64,000 bases of DNA, taken from contig OU342639.1 of the NCBI GenBank assembly GCA_910589415.1, positions 21,646,268-21,710,267 on the forward strand. The letters are read 5' to 3'. Both the position numbers and the translations under genes were made by a program. The first letter of the stretch is position 1, and each line of letters begins with the position of its first letter. Shown here in pieces: positions 23,590 to 34,780 of the stretch. The DNA is from Malachius bipustulatus. Its lineage: Eukaryota; Arthropoda; Insecta; Coleoptera; Melyridae. The notes under the pieces are model-generated. The model was not told the origin of the DNA. It did no database searches and was given only the letters and a program-made list of their open reading frames with translations.

Positions 23590-26500
23590 TTATCGAAACC
23601 TAGTTCTATCAACTTGAGAATAAATTCTTCTTTCGGGATTTTTCTTAATCTCTCTGACATTTACATCGGTTGAAACTTGCAAAGGATAAGGAGCTTTACC
23701 CCTCTCAAAATCTCCATAATTTTCCTTCGGATAAGGCTTTCTTGGCCTGTAAGTGTCCAAGGGACTTAACCTGGAATCTGAATATTTGTCCTCGAACCTT
23801 CTATCTCTATCGTATCTGTCTCTGAAATCTACACTCGGCGGAGTTCTCACAACTTCAGGTAGAGTTGCATAATAAATTATTCTTCTCTGCCTGTTCGAAC
23901 TTTGAGCTCTATAACCCCTTCTATCTGAATAGAAGTTGTCGAATCTCGGAGTGTCATCATATCTGTCATAATCGTCATAATAAAAGGGGTTGAGTCTCTG
24001 TCTTCTTGAATATCCCGGATCGTAATGTCTGGTAAAACGAGGCTGATAATAATCATATCTTGAATTAAATCCTCTGTCTCTGTCGTTGCTTCTCAAGGGG
24101 TCCTTATAGAAATCTCTTGTATTACTGGATTGCTGAAAATCATCTTCACCGGCTTTGTCAAAATCTTTAACTCTCGGTTCCCTGAAAAAATGTCTGTACA
24201 CTGTAGGTGTTGCAGTTTCTGACCTTCTCTGAGTTACGAAATGAACTCTGGGTGCTTTCAAATTTTCAGAAGACATCGCTGCATTATCGTCAAATTTAGC
24301 ATTGTCATTTCTTCTCACAGGATATGGGTGTTTCACCCATTGTTCTTTAGTTAGACCTCTGGATTGCCTGAACTTTTCCAAATCAACAGAAGGAAATGAC
24401 AGATTTTCTGATTGAGATGTTGAATGGCCCCTTTTTGGTCTACTTTTATCCATGGAAGTTTCGGCAGAAGGCTTTTGATCACTGAAATTAACAATATCAA
24501 CTCTTATATAATTGTCCAGCCATATTTTTCAGAATATTGGACAACCACAAGGGTAAATAAAAATATTTTTCGAAATTATAGATTGAAAGTGAAAGTGAAA
24601 CAAACAAAATAACAAGTTAATTTAAAACCTCGCTTAGGAAATAGGGATAAAACATACCCTACGCGCAAGCTCTTCCCCCTTCTTTTATGATAACTCCCTT
24701 TACTCAAAAATCTCTTTTTTTCTATTTTTGACGTGATTTCGTTATTTATATAATCGAGTAGTTCGATTGAAATAAGATCAAATAATCATGACCCAATAAA
24801 TTAAATAAATCAAAAATAAGTTTTAAATCTAGAGTGTCACGTATTTTTTCATGATCGTTTGATTCAGATTCTAAAATGAGATAATATACACCCAGGGTGT
24901 TTTATTTAGGAATCTAAAACTGGGTGTGAGTTCTGGAAAAGTGTAGTAAAAATTCCGTTATCTGTATAGTGTGTCTGGTCGAGTATAGTTACAAGTTCCA
25001 GAAAAATATTTTCAAAACTTTAGAAAAACTTAAATCTACAACGTAAGTAGATATTATGATTGAGACATACCCTCTACAAAAATTTTTACTTAAACACTTT
25101 CTCCCAGCATGGGAGAAATTATCTATTCCACTATCAATGAGTATGCCTAATAATTAAAAAAATATATATTCAATCTAATTTTCACTTACCTCTTTGCTTT
25201 TAGATTGGTCTCGTTACTTGTTTTAAATTTAGTATTTTCCACTTTATCTGCTTCTCTTTTAAACCGAATGAAATCATTTATAATTATATCAGAGATTTTC
25301 TCTTTTTCTGTGGAATCTTCTCGATTAACATGACGAATCGAATTTTCAAGCTTCAAAATTTTATTCTCCCCTTCATCAGGAGTGAGTTCCTTTGATTCGA
25401 CCAGATCTCCAACTACGTTTGCTTCATTATCTTTCTCAGCATCGGCAGCTCTTTTTAATCTTGCAGATCCTCGCAGGCCACCAGGAATGGGGATGTTACC
25501 GTCACTATATTTTTGAATATTTGGGATTTCAGTTGGCTCGTCTATATTTCTAATGTAACTAAAATATGCATCTTTTGGATTTATATCTTCTAAATCGTAA
25601 GATCTATGAGACCTGGGTAGTAATTCACCCCCATCGATCGTTTCATCTTCTTTATATTCATGACTGTATTGCTCTATTGGTATATCTTCAAATATATTGA
25701 ACTCTTGAGCAAATACTGGATACCATATTATATTTACTGTTAGGAGAAAAAATAGTCCAGCTAAAAATTACAATGGATATCAGATAATTATATTATTCAG
25801 ATAAAGAATTAATCGTGTTTATTTTTTTATTTTTTATTAATTAATTTCCCCTGTGTGCAAAATAATTAATTATTATATAATTGGAGATCGATTCGTTTTA
25901 GATTCTCAATACGTTTTCATATAAGTACATTTACAAAAATGTTATAAATTTTCAAACGTTTCTATAATCTCAATGTGCGTAGGTAAGTATATTTATTTGC
26001 AATCAAACAAGGATATCATATTAGTAGGGACAGTCTAGCTGCTCGTCCATGTGAACCTGGTAAAAACAATGGGATCATCCTGTTCATTCACTGATTTCCG
26101 GAATGACAACACAGGGGGTCATTGTATCTGGTCAGAATCGGCCTCGTTCAGTTTCTGGCCTTCTCGTGTCATTTGCCATGGCCTACCGACGATTATGTAT
26201 TTCACCCATATGGATTTTGTAATGTGAAACCTGTTATTAGGTACCCAAAAGTAATAGGTTAATTGCGAGAAAATAAGTACACGCGAGTTTTTACCTGTCA
26301 CTTGGCTAATTTCTTCAAGAAAGATTAACTAATTCTGATATTTGATTCTTTTATCTACTCTCATTGTCTTTTAATGCACCTACCACACTAGTGTAATTTA
26401 TTATAAGGAAGGTTTGGTCGAAGGAATTATTAAAACTTCCGTAAGCCGGTTGCATGTTTCTGGATTACGAAATGCACTTAAGATGTAATATAGTTTTTAT

Positions 26501-26927
26501 ATATAATGCAAATTTTAAGAATATAACTCTGTTTTTTCCTGAAGGCTTTTCGAAAATAATTGTAATCTCTATTTACCATCAATAATTTCTATGTAAAAAG
26601 AAAGTAATTTTTTAAAATGTCCTCAAAAGTGATAAAATATTAAAAATATTTAGAAGACTGATCGCAAAAAATAACTATAAATAATCTCTAGACTAATTCA
26701 AGTCTAGAATTTATTAATAAATTCTAAACACAGGGAAAATTATAAAAAAAATACTTTTTGAGACCACCCTAAGTTTATACACAAATATTTAAAAAAAAAA
26801 AATAGAAAATTGTTCAAAAATTTCTATAAATAATAATACCTAAAACTTTTAAAAATATAAATACAATCAATTAATTATTTAAGAAATTAGTAATAAGTAA
26901 TTAATTCAACATACCCCATAAAATCAT
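23590..26927 (-). CDS. Secreted protein of unknown function with furin-type sites and a Tyr/Arg/Asp-rich tail
   Basis: Three coding exons join in frame: 26927-26915, 25736-25190 and 24481-23590, all with GT-AG introns (donors GTATGT and GTAAGT; acceptors CTAACAG and TTTCAG), giving 483 residues. The ATG at 26927 is chosen because exon 1 (MILW) completes a short hydrophobic signal peptide, MILWVNIIWYPVFA, with likely cleavage before QE. Residues 15-96 are acidic. Three R-x-K-R sites follow: RLKR at 97-100, RFKR at 162-165 and RPKR at 201-204, the furin consensus, so the precursor may be cut into an acidic propeptide, two short peptides and a basic tail. Residues about 300-440 are rich in Tyr, Arg and Asp (RYDYYQPRF, FYYDDYDRYDD). 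No cysteine-rich or enzymatic domain is visible. It could be a cuticle/chorion or matrix component or a peptide precursor; the exon structure is well supported, the function is not known. Confidence 0.8.
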
Positions 26928-27730
26928 AATATCTATGTTTCTGCACGTGAGGTCGACATAAATTTCAAATTAGAAATGACAAAATAAATGTCCAACTAAA
27001 AATGGAATGAAAAGCCCATAAACTATCTGGAATATGGAATTGTAGTGGGGTGATGTGTGAATCGTTGCATAGCAGAGTGGACGCAGGTAAAATTAACAGT
27101 AAAGTGGATTTTAATTCTATTATCTAATAATGGGATTGCTGAAAACGTTGGCACTATTATATTCAGAAGTCAGTTTAAAATAACAAAGCATAAGGATATG
27201 AACATCTAAAGACTAAAGATATTTTTAAAGATCAAGCCACTGTTATATTATTGTCAAAATTATGACATACTTATATGGAAAAATGGGTTCAGGGTTCAGA
27301 TATAATATAAAAAAGGATAATATCAGGTTTGAATAAAATTTAAATGTGTGACAACCAAATTAATATCTTGTAACAATAATTATAAAATGTATTATGAATT
27401 GAAAATTGGAAGTCAAGAAAAAAATATTTGGTGATTGTTAAAAAAAATCAAGAAAACTGAGTGAATAAAAAAAAGAAGTACCTACCTATATGTTTAGACA
27501 TCAACGAAAACGAAAAATATTAGAGGGGTACTTGAAAGTGTCTGTCAGTATAAGAGTGAAATAATTATTTGCAAGATGTAAGAGAAGCAGCATGCGTCGG
27601 AGAATGACAGAATAAGAGGATCAAAGAGAGGTTTTGAAGATAGATATTAAAGAGAACATTTTAAAAGTAAAATAATTCTAAATTATTATAGTATATAGTT
27701 TTAATGTTTGATAATCAGATAGCTCAGAGG
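26928..27730. other. Upstream region of the secreted-protein gene, no gene seen
   Basis: AT-rich sequence with no recognised exon or repeat. The promoter of the minus-strand gene should lie here, but no convincing TATA/Inr pair was identified. Confidence 0.4.
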
Positions 27731-29930
27731 TTTTTTTTATTGAAAATGCACATGCACTGCAGGGAAATCCCTATGACGCTCTGGGAGCGGTGCATGAGCG
27801 GAGATATCGATTCACGTTGGCCTTGAATCTCTGTAGGTTGTATACTTCGGGAAACACGCCCTTTGGAATGCTATTCCAAAGTGATGCGGTTCTGTACATA
27901 AAAGAAGTCTGAAATAGGGTGGTACGAGGTGTAACGAGCTGAACCTGATACGGATGAGCGTCTGCGGCTCGGCGTGTATTTCTGCCCGGTCTTGATCTTG
28001 GTGGGATCAAGCGGGCCACGTCTTTTGAACAATTTCCATTAAAATATCTGTAAAACAGACTCAGATCAGCTACTCTTCTTCGATGTTCGAGAGTGTCTAA
28101 ATTTTTTGTCAAATCTGGGTCCCCAATCAAGCGGATGGCTCTGTGTTTATGATCTCTATGTTTAGGAGCTGAGCTCCAAATATGTGAGCAGTACTCCAAG
28201 GATGGTCGGATTTCAGCCTTGTATAAGAGGAGAAGCTGTTGTGGTGTGTAAAATTTCTTCGTGCGGAAGAGTGTTCCAAGTTTTTGAGAAGCACTCTTCG
28301 CCAGACCTGCAACATGATCATGCCAAGACATGTTCGCTCCAAGGCTCACTCCAAGTAAACGAAGAGATGACGCTGGGGTAAGAGAGTGTCCCGCCATCAT
28401 CATATCTGGCTCCAAAACGTTGGTCTTTTTGGAGAAGATGGCTGCTTGGGTTTTTCTAGCATTAAATTGGACTTGGTTTCTATCGCCCCAAATTAGAATG
28501 TCTTGCAAGTCATTGTTAAGTATGGCAACTTCTTGCTCCCTGCGAGTCTGTGCGTCGATGGCAGATGTCTTCTAACGTATAAGAAGATATGAGGGTACTG
28601 TCGTCGGCAAAACTGTATATTGGATTTTTTGTTGTTTCAAGCAAGTCGTTTATAAATATTAGAAAGAGAGTCGGAGATAAAATGGATCCCTGAGGCACAC
28701 CGGCATTGATGGAAAAGGTCTCAGAAAGAACTCCATCGACTGCCACCTGCAATGAACGATCTTCGAGATAACTCGCAAGCCACAAGCAGAATTTCTCGGG
28801 CATGCCATAGGCCTGCAGTTTTGCCAACAGTCCATCATGCCAAACACGGTCGAAAGCTCTAGAAATATCAAGTGCAACCCCTCGAGACTCCCCATGGTGC
28901 TCGATTGCGCTGTTCCACAGCTCGGTGACGTAAGTAAGGAGATCACCAGTTGACCTCTGTTTGCGGAATCCGTATTGGCGGTCGCTGATTATATTAGCTC
29001 CTTCCAAGTATTTTAAAAGATGTTGGTTAATAGCTTTCTCCATAATCTTGGATATTACTGAAAGCAGTGCCACTGGTCGATAGTTACTTGGTATAGTCTT
29101 TTTGCCTTTCTTGGGAATAGGTTGGATCCGTGCACATTTCCAGCAAGAAGGAAATATTCCCTTTTTATACGACAAGTTGAAAAGTCGGCAGAAAACAGAT
29201 GACAGCTCAGTGGCGCATTTTTTTAGTACGATAACAGGTACGTCATCGGGCCCAGAAGCTTTGTTTGGGTCTAAGGCTAACATAATGCTCTTTATGACAC
29301 GATGTCGGAAAACAATGTCTGACATTTTGGTCTCCACGGAAGGGATCATTGGCGGAGTTCTTCCATGAAAGTCGACGGAAGAGTATGAAGAAAAGACTCC
29401 CGCCAACAAGTTTGCCTTCTCAGTAGCCGTGGATGCGATAGTCCCATCTGTCCGTGTAAGTGGTGGAATCGTGGATCTGGTGAAGTTCTGACTGACTGCC
29501 TTAGTTACAGACCAAAAAGATTTCGAACCGTTAGGGCAGGAGAGCAGTCGAAGGATGAAATTATGATGGTTTGTGCCGTTGGGGCTCTCTCGCCATTGGC
29601 AAAAAGCCAGTTGTTTGGAGGCGACAGCTTCCTTGCATCTTTTGTTGAACCAAGGTTTGCTGTTTGAGGGCTGTTTTTTAGAAAAGGGAATGTAGGCTTC
29701 CATGCCTGTTAGGATGACTTGAGCAACTTCCCTAGCACAAACAGATGGATCATTAGAGCCGAAACAAACACTCCTCCATGGAAAATCTCGAATCTCGATA
29801 ATATTCCCTGAGTTCTTCCCATTTAGCAGATCTATAGTGCCAGACTACACGAGGTTTACTTGCTTCTTTAACACTAAGTAATTGGTAGGACACAAGACAC
29901 AAGGTAGGCTTTATGCCTTTATTATTTTTT
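27731..29930 (-). mobile_element. LINE family A, copy 1, 5'-truncated
   Basis: A minus-strand non-LTR retrotransposon containing the endonuclease-RT linker, the full RT and the C-terminal domain. The 3' end has the family's TGCATGTGCATTTTCAATAA followed by A8, with the same 3' terminus as the copies at 34941 and 18850. The 5' end falls near 29930, inside the linker (a SKPRVVWHYRSAKWEELREY stretch), so the endonuclease is missing. It is in the same orientation as copy 2 (34941-36526) and about 97 percent identical by eye over the shared 1.5 kb. Confidence 0.9.
27771..29876 (-). pseudogene. LINE family A reverse transcriptase, broken ORF
   Basis: Reverse transcriptase of a Jockey/CR1-group LINE. 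Visible motifs: ASGPDDVP, NYRPVALLSVISKIMEK, QYGFRKQRST, ALDISRAFDRVWH (catalytic Asp), GVPQGSILSPTLFLIFINDL and the catalytic FADD box, then the thumb/connection WGDRNQVQFNARKTQ and LRLLGVSLG, ending NRYLRSCTAPRAS. At least two lesions are seen. Near 28570 about 5 bp are lost compared with copy 2 (SYTLNARTSAIDAQT there, SYTLEDICHRRT here), splitting the frame into 28516-29703 and 27771-28508. Near 29760-29790 a frameshift separates the WHYRSAKWEELREYYRD linker (minus frame 29753-29950) from MEAYIPFSKKQPSNSKPWFN. The element cannot make its own RT. Confidence 0.88.
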
Positions 29931-30056
29931 TTTAAATAAATTTTGTACATTACAAGTTATACATTTAAAACAATTTAACGCATCCAAATTTGGGACTTAT
30001 AAATTTTACTGAACCCAACTGAGCAAGAGAGTGCCCTCATTAATGTTAAATAATAT

Positions 30057-30339
30057 TTCACAAAAGGTGAAAGACATATCGCAAAACAATATGCCATTCA
30101 TTGATGTCATGCTGTGAGTCAGGGGTGGAAATTGTAGACACGTGTTTCGTCCTAATTGGGACTCTTCAGTACAATGTATCTTGCTAACGCACAGTACAAC
30201 CTTAGTCACTTGATAGTGGGAAAAATGATGAAAATAAATTAAATGAAAAATGCACGGTGGGTTCGGCTTGCGCCATAAGATGCACCCCAGGCATCCTATG
30301 TCCTTATTGTTTTGCGATATGTCGTTCACCTTTTGTCAA
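30057..30339. mobile_element. MITE with 34-bp inverted repeats
   Basis: The left end TTCACAAAAGGTGAAAGACA, then TATCGCAAAACAAT, is mirrored by ATTGTTTTGCGATATGTCG, then TTCACCTTTTGTCAAA at the right end (about 32 of 34 pair). It contains GACACGTGTTTCGTCCTAAT and the 65-bp block that is repeated in inverse orientation at 34781-34846. No ORF. It abuts the (TAA)n tail of LINE family B. Confidence 0.7.
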
Positions 30340-30691
30340 ATTTTAATAATAATAATAATAATAATAATTTATTGTTTCCAACAGACAAAGAGCCCAATTA
30401 CAGGAAACAAAATATAAAATACATTTGACAAAAAGAAAAAAGAAGAAAACAAACCCATTCTTCATACAGAATTACACAATTAAATTATAACTAAAAACTA
30501 TGAAAAGCTATGAAATAAAAAACATAACAAAATTAAACTGATCAATAATACATTTACAATAATTAAGAGTAATTGAATGAATAGCCAAGTGACAATCTAA
30601 TAAACGAGAACAGTCAATCAATAATTAAATAAACAATTAAATTAATAATTAAGAATAGTATGCTACTAACTAATTTACAGGCAGAAAGTCG

Positions 30692-32275
30692 CTAATACCG
30701 ACAACTACCAGACCATCTCTCAATAACAAGGCGACGCATAATGCTGAAACTGTCATGGTTCAAGTCGCAACAATCACTAATACTATTAAAATAAGCACAC
30801 ATCAGGTAGAGTGGCGACCTAGTCAGAGCACCACTTTTTCCAGAGGGAGTGTAAAAAGTTATTGCGTAACGTGAATTTAAACGGGGAACAAAGAACGGCA
30901 ATTTACCAAGCAAAAACTCGCAGTCTATTCCACCATTTACCAGTTTAAAAAGGAAACGAGTTACAACAATTATACGCCTCATTTCCAGCGATAAAACTCC
31001 AAACTTATTGAGAAGGAGAGTGTGTTCAAATCCTCGTTGGGGATAGACACCTTCAACTCGGAAGAATAAGAACTTCAGAAATTTTCGCTGAACATTTTCC
31101 AGGGCATGAATATGGGCTTGGGGAACAGGAAACCAGATAAGACACGCATACTCAAGTCTAGATCTAACCAGAGTGTAAAAGAGCGTTAACAATGCACCAA
31201 CATTTGTGAACTCTTTACAGTTCCTATAAATGAAGCCGAATGTTTTAAGGGCGCGGCTAACAATATCAGAGATGTGAGTGGCAAAGTTAAAGCTGCAATC
31301 GAAAAGAACACCCAGGTCCCTGATAGAATCCACTCTCGCCAGCTGTATATCACCGATGGTGTAACCAAAATACTCGGTAGATCTTCTACGAGAGTAGGTA
31401 ATAACACTGCACTTGGAGGTATTCAGGGAGAGCCTGTTCAGTTCACACCACTCCATTACACGGTCAACATTATTCTGCAAAAGAGAACAGTCAGAGATGG
31501 ACCTAACATTTACGAATAGTTTCAAGTCATCAGCGTAAAGCAAGTTATTACATGATATGACGTTGGTGATGTCATTGATGAAAAGTAAGAATAATAGCGG
31601 GCCCAAGTTAGAGCCCTGTGGCACTCCTGAGGTGGGTGTAAAAGATTCTGAAATGAAGTTATTGTAGGTGACGTATTGCTTTCTGTCAAAGAGGTAAGAT
31701 TTAAGCAAGTCTATCATGGGCTGGGTAAAACCAAACAAATAAAGCTTTTTCAAGAGAACGAAGTGATCCATTTGATCAAAAGCCTTCTGGAAGTCAGTAT
31801 ATATCACATCGACCTGACCTCCATCATCAATCACCTCAGATACAAACTGCGAAAAACAGGCCAGATTAGTGACTGTTGATCGATGGGGAACAAAACCATG
31901 CTGATTCGGAGACAGATGATGCTTCACGACAGAGAATATACGTTCAAAGACGCAGGATTCAAAAACTTTTGCGAAATTGCACAAAATTGAGATGGGTCTG
32001 TAATTTCGAACGTCACAGGGGTCACCCTTTTTTAATACGGGTGTAATGCGAGCCTGCTTCCACATGCTGGGAAAAGTTGATGTTCTTAAAATCAGGTTAC
32101 AGAGAATATGCAATGGTTTCGCAAAAACAGAGGCGCAATCTTTCAATAAAAAGCTAGGGATTTTATCAACGCCTGACGTGAATGAATTTTTACTATATTT
32201 CAACGCATCATAGATTTCTCCCTCGGAAATGGAAGCAACATCAGTCACCAAGCTGGTCATGCCGTATCCTTCCAC
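30692..32275 (-). CDS. LINE family B ORF2, reverse transcriptase part
   Basis: An open frame of 527 codons covering the RT palm and fingers through the C-terminus. Visible motifs: KNSFTSGVDKIPSFLLKDCA, NYRPISILCNFAKVFESCV, QHGFVPHRSTVTNL, IYTDFQKAFDQMDHF (first catalytic Asp), SGVPQGSNLGPLLFLLFIND and LLYADDLKLF with an intact YADD box, followed by GVLFDCSFNFATHISDI and a Jockey/CR1-type C-terminus. It is the continuation of the endonuclease frame at 32257-33600, separated by one frameshift near 32260-32275 (the upstream frame ends SSVPSTTSTSVWKDTA, this one resumes at EGYGMTS). Confidence 0.88.
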   Translation of the reverse strand: MEGYGMTSLVTDVASISEGEIYDALKYSKNSFTSGVDKIPSFLLKDCASVFAKPLHILCNLILRTSTFPSMWKQARITPVLKKGDPCDVRNYRPISILCNFAKVFESCVFERIFSVVKHHLSPNQHGFVPHRSTVTNLACFSQFVSEVIDDGGQVDVIYTDFQKAFDQMDHFVLLKKLYLFGFTQPMIDLLKSYLFDRKQYVTYNNFISESFTPTSGVPQGSNLGPLLFLLFINDITNVISCNNLLYADDLKLFVNVRSISDCSLLQNNVDRVMEWCELNRLSLNTSKCSVITYSRRRSTEYFGYTIGDIQLARVDSIRDLGVLFDCSFNFATHISDIVSRALKTFGFIYRNCKEFTNVGALLTLFYTLVRSRLEYACLIWFPVPQAHIHALENVQRKFLKFLFFRVEGVYPQRGFEHTLLLNKFGVLSLEMRRIIVVTRFLFKLVNGGIDCEFLLGKLPFFVPRLNSRYAITFYTPSGKSGALTRSPLYLMCAYFNSISDCCDLNHDSFSIMRRLVIERWSGSCRY

Positions 32276-33600
32276 ACACTCGTAGATGTGGTCGAAGGGA
32301 CGGATGATATATAGACACTACTGAAATAATCACAGAATGCGTTGACAATCTCATCGGGAGTCGTGAAATTCCTATCGTCTAGCTTCATAACCCCAGGGAT
32401 ACGTGTACGTCCCCTCCTACCCTGCACAAATGACCAAAATTTTTTTGGATCAAGTGAAATATTATTTTGGATACTGTCCAGGTATACATTATAAGACTGT
32501 GAAATAAGTTTCTTGCAAAATGATCTTTGCTTAGTAAACTGATTCAAATAGTGCAAGGATTTAGATCTCTTGTACTTACGGTGAAAGGACGCCTTGATTC
32601 TTAACTGTCTCAAAATATTGCCATCAAACCATGGCGGACTCAGTGTGCGAGAAGATTTGCAGCGATAGGTAGGAACAGCTGCATAAATGGCCGCATATAA
32701 AGCATCATAAAACAATGAACAAGCCATTTCAACGTCCTTACTACACTCCAAAAATGACCAGTCCATACCTGATAGAAGTTCATACAACAGCGGATAGTTG
32801 GCTCTCCTGAAATTAAATTGCTCAGTACCTCCGGCATTTTTAAAATTTGCATACGGTCTGCTCTTCCACTCAAAATAAAAGTTAAGAGCGGGATGATGTG
32901 AGTCCTCTCCAACCAATGGATATTCAGACCTAGAAATGCCACATTCAAAGTTTGACAGGATTAAGTCCAACATTACGCCCGAATTATTACGCACTACATT
33001 ACGCTGGGACAAATTGTGCAAATGCATAAAGTTATTCAGTGTGAGAGAAATCTTGTTTAATGGATTAAATAGAAATTTTGGAACATTAAAATCACCCACA
33101 ATTACTACTCTACTGTCGGTGTCTACAACCTGAGTAAAAATATCTGCAAATAATTCATAGTCCTGAGCCGGCGTGTCAGGAGGTATATAAATGGAGAATA
33201 ATAACAATTTTTCATTAAATGAGAGATGTACATTAACGCCAACTATGTCAATGGTAGGCAGAGAGGACGCAAACACATCTAGGTTTAACTGAATACAAGC
33301 CAACTTATTACTAATAGCTACAAGAGATCCACCACCCCTGGAGACCCCAACGGATTCAAAATTTCTGTCCTTTCGGAACACTATAAAATCCTGACCAAAT
33401 AACTCGCGATCATGTATGTCCGGACTAAGCCACGTCTCAGTTAGACAGATGATATCGTATTCACAGGCGCAGACACTACACAAAAAATCTCTTGTTTTTG
33501 TTCTCAGACCTCGAACGTTTTGGTAGAATACATTAGCAATTGTGAATCTGCAATCGGGCGTTGTATCTAGTTTAAATTGTTGCGTATAATTTTGGGGGTG
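32257..33600 (-). CDS. LINE family B ORF2, apurinic-type endonuclease part
   Basis: Translates to an APE-type endonuclease: FYQNVRGLRTKTRDF (Asn), YDIICLTETWL (catalytic Glu), VVIVGDFNVPKFL (Asp/Asn) and EDSHHPALNF (His). It then runs through the linker RTLSPPWFDGNILRQLRIKA and KKFWSFVQGRRGRTRIPGVM. In this frame no ATG precedes the endonuclease; the frame overlaps the end of ORF1 and the N-terminus TPDCRFTIANV lies just inside the ORF1 stop. Translation may depend on frameshifting, reinitiation or a lost start codon. Confidence 0.85.
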   Translation of the reverse strand, partial: HPQNYTQQFKLDTTPDCRFTIANVFYQNVRGLRTKTRDFLCSVCACEYDIICLTETWLSPDIHDRELFGQDFIVFRKDRNFESVGVSRGGGSLVAISNKLACIQLNLDVFASSLPTIDIVGVNVHLSFNEKLLLFSIYIPPDTPAQDYELFADIFTQVVDTDSRVVIVGDFNVPKFLFNPLNKISLTLNNFMHLHNLSQRNVVRNNSGVMLDLILSNFECGISRSEYPLVGEDSHHPALNFYFEWKSRPYANFKNAGGTEQFNFRRANYPLLYELLSGMDWSFLECSKDVEMACSLFYDALYAAIYAAVPTYRCKSSRTLSPPWFDGNILRQLRIKASFHRKYKRSKSLHYLNQFTKQRSFCKKLISQSYNVYLDSIQNNISLDPKKFWSFVQGRRGRTRIPGVMKLDDRNFTTPDEIVNAFCDYFSSVYISSVPSTTSTSVWKDTA

Positions 33601-34358
33601 CCGTTGACATATTTAATCTTGAGGTCGACTTCACCATTCTCAGCTCTTGCTACAAGTTCCTGCCTCAGTTCGCGGTAAAGTTGAAGCTGCCTAGCGGTTC
33701 GATCAAAAGAAACGGAAACATTTTTGTAAAGATCACTTTTTCTCAGATTCTTGGCACCACGGATTAAACAAAGAACATCACTTTCATCTCGCAAAGAGAT
33801 TTTGACTGGACGGGGATGATCTGCACCACCGAAACGGCCCAGCCTGAGGACGCCGATCTGAGAAGTATCAACGCTAGAGTCAATCACCCGCAAGACATCA
33901 GCAACTGTGTCCCGCTCACTCGCCGCTCGTAGCCCCTTGACCACGTTTACCTGTTCGGGAAGATTAAATAATATGATATTCTTACTGCGTTTTTGACGCT
34001 CAGCAACCTCCTGGACAACTTCCTCAAATATGGTCGGGGACTGACTGGATTGCGAACTAATCATAGCCTTCAAGTTGTCGATCTTCAAGTTGAGGTCGCT
34101 TCTGACTCCATCAATGGCGGCGAAGAATTCATCCCTCATCGAAGAAATCAAGGACTTCAGGTCCCTGAAGGAGGCCATATTACCAGAACAAGAACTGCAG
34201 ACAACCTTAATAGACTTGGACTTCTTACGTGTAACTACCAGTTCAGACTCGGACAGCCCAACGCATCCAGAATGCAAGGGTCCCTGACAGGCATCACATC
34301 TGACATTGCAAGAATTTGCTTTTCCAGCGTTCCCACAGTTCACACAAATAGCACTCAT
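33567..34358 (-). CDS. LINE family B ORF1, PHD-like and coiled-coil protein
   Basis: 263 codons from ATG at 34358 (MSAICVNCGNAGKAN; Met preceded by AAA). Residues about 5-60 form a PHD-type zinc motif: C-x2-C, C-x3-C-x2-C, H-x2-C and a final C-x2-C. A helical segment with heptad character (FRDLKSLISSMRDEFFAAID, LNLKIDNLKAM) follows, then an RRM-like domain (SKNIILFNLPEQVNV; GVLRLGRFGGADHPRPVKIS) typical of LINE ORF1 RNA-binding chaperones. It ends KYVNGTPKIIRNNLN, overlapping the ORF2 frame. The ORF looks intact. Confidence 0.85.
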   Translation of the reverse strand: MSAICVNCGNAGKANSCNVRCDACQGPLHSGCVGLSESELVVTRKKSKSIKVVCSSCSGNMASFRDLKSLISSMRDEFFAAIDGVRSDLNLKIDNLKAMISSQSSQSPTIFEEVVQEVAERQKRSKNIILFNLPEQVNVVKGLRAASERDTVADVLRVIDSSVDTSQIGVLRLGRFGGADHPRPVKISLRDESDVLCLIRGAKNLRKSDLYKNVSVSFDRTARQLQLYRELRQELVARAENGEVDLKIKYVNGTPKIIRNNLN

Positions 34359-34780
34359 TTTGACGGATGCACCCTGTATACACTTATTTGCAGCAATCAA
34401 AGAGGTCTAATCGCAGGTGTGTTATCGGAGAGGCGCCCAGATAAATTAAACAGTATTGGAATTGAAATTAATAACTATTACAGCAAATAAAGCGACACAG
34501 TACCTTTATCAAAAACAATATGAAGAACACCAATATATCGTAGGCAAGTAGACAACAGCAGCTTTCAAATGATATAACCCATATATAGTTAATAGTTAAC
34601 CACGATTCAAGAAATGCAATTAACACCAGGAGCACAAGTAAACACACCTCACTGATTTGTTCTCTTCCCATTTTCAAGAAAATAATTTAAAAAAAAAAAA
34701 AAAAATTTTGGATAGTAGGCCTTCTCCTACCTTCACGCACACCGGGAGGCACTGCACTGAGTTGTTGGCATGCGTTTTGG

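Larger units (their letters stand above)
30340..34690 (-). mobile_element. LINE family B, near full length, CR1/Jockey group
   Basis: It has 5' UTR sequence, ORF1 (33567-34358), ORF2 endonuclease (to about 33600) and RT (to 30692), then about 340 bp of 3' UTR ending in an (ATT)n/(TAA)n microsatellite at 30341-30370. The order and the ORF1 PHD-like zinc motif fit CR1-group LINEs. Only one clear coding lesion was seen (a frameshift at about 32260-32275), so this is a recent insertion. An A17 run lies near the presumed 5' end (34687-34705). Exact 5' end and target duplication not established. Confidence 0.88.

Noticed and set aside
30341..30370. CRISPR-like or regulatory repeat
   Set aside because: It is the simple (TAA)n tail of LINE family B.
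33993..34490. 165-codon plus ORF
   Set aside because: Antisense shadow of LINE family B ORF1.
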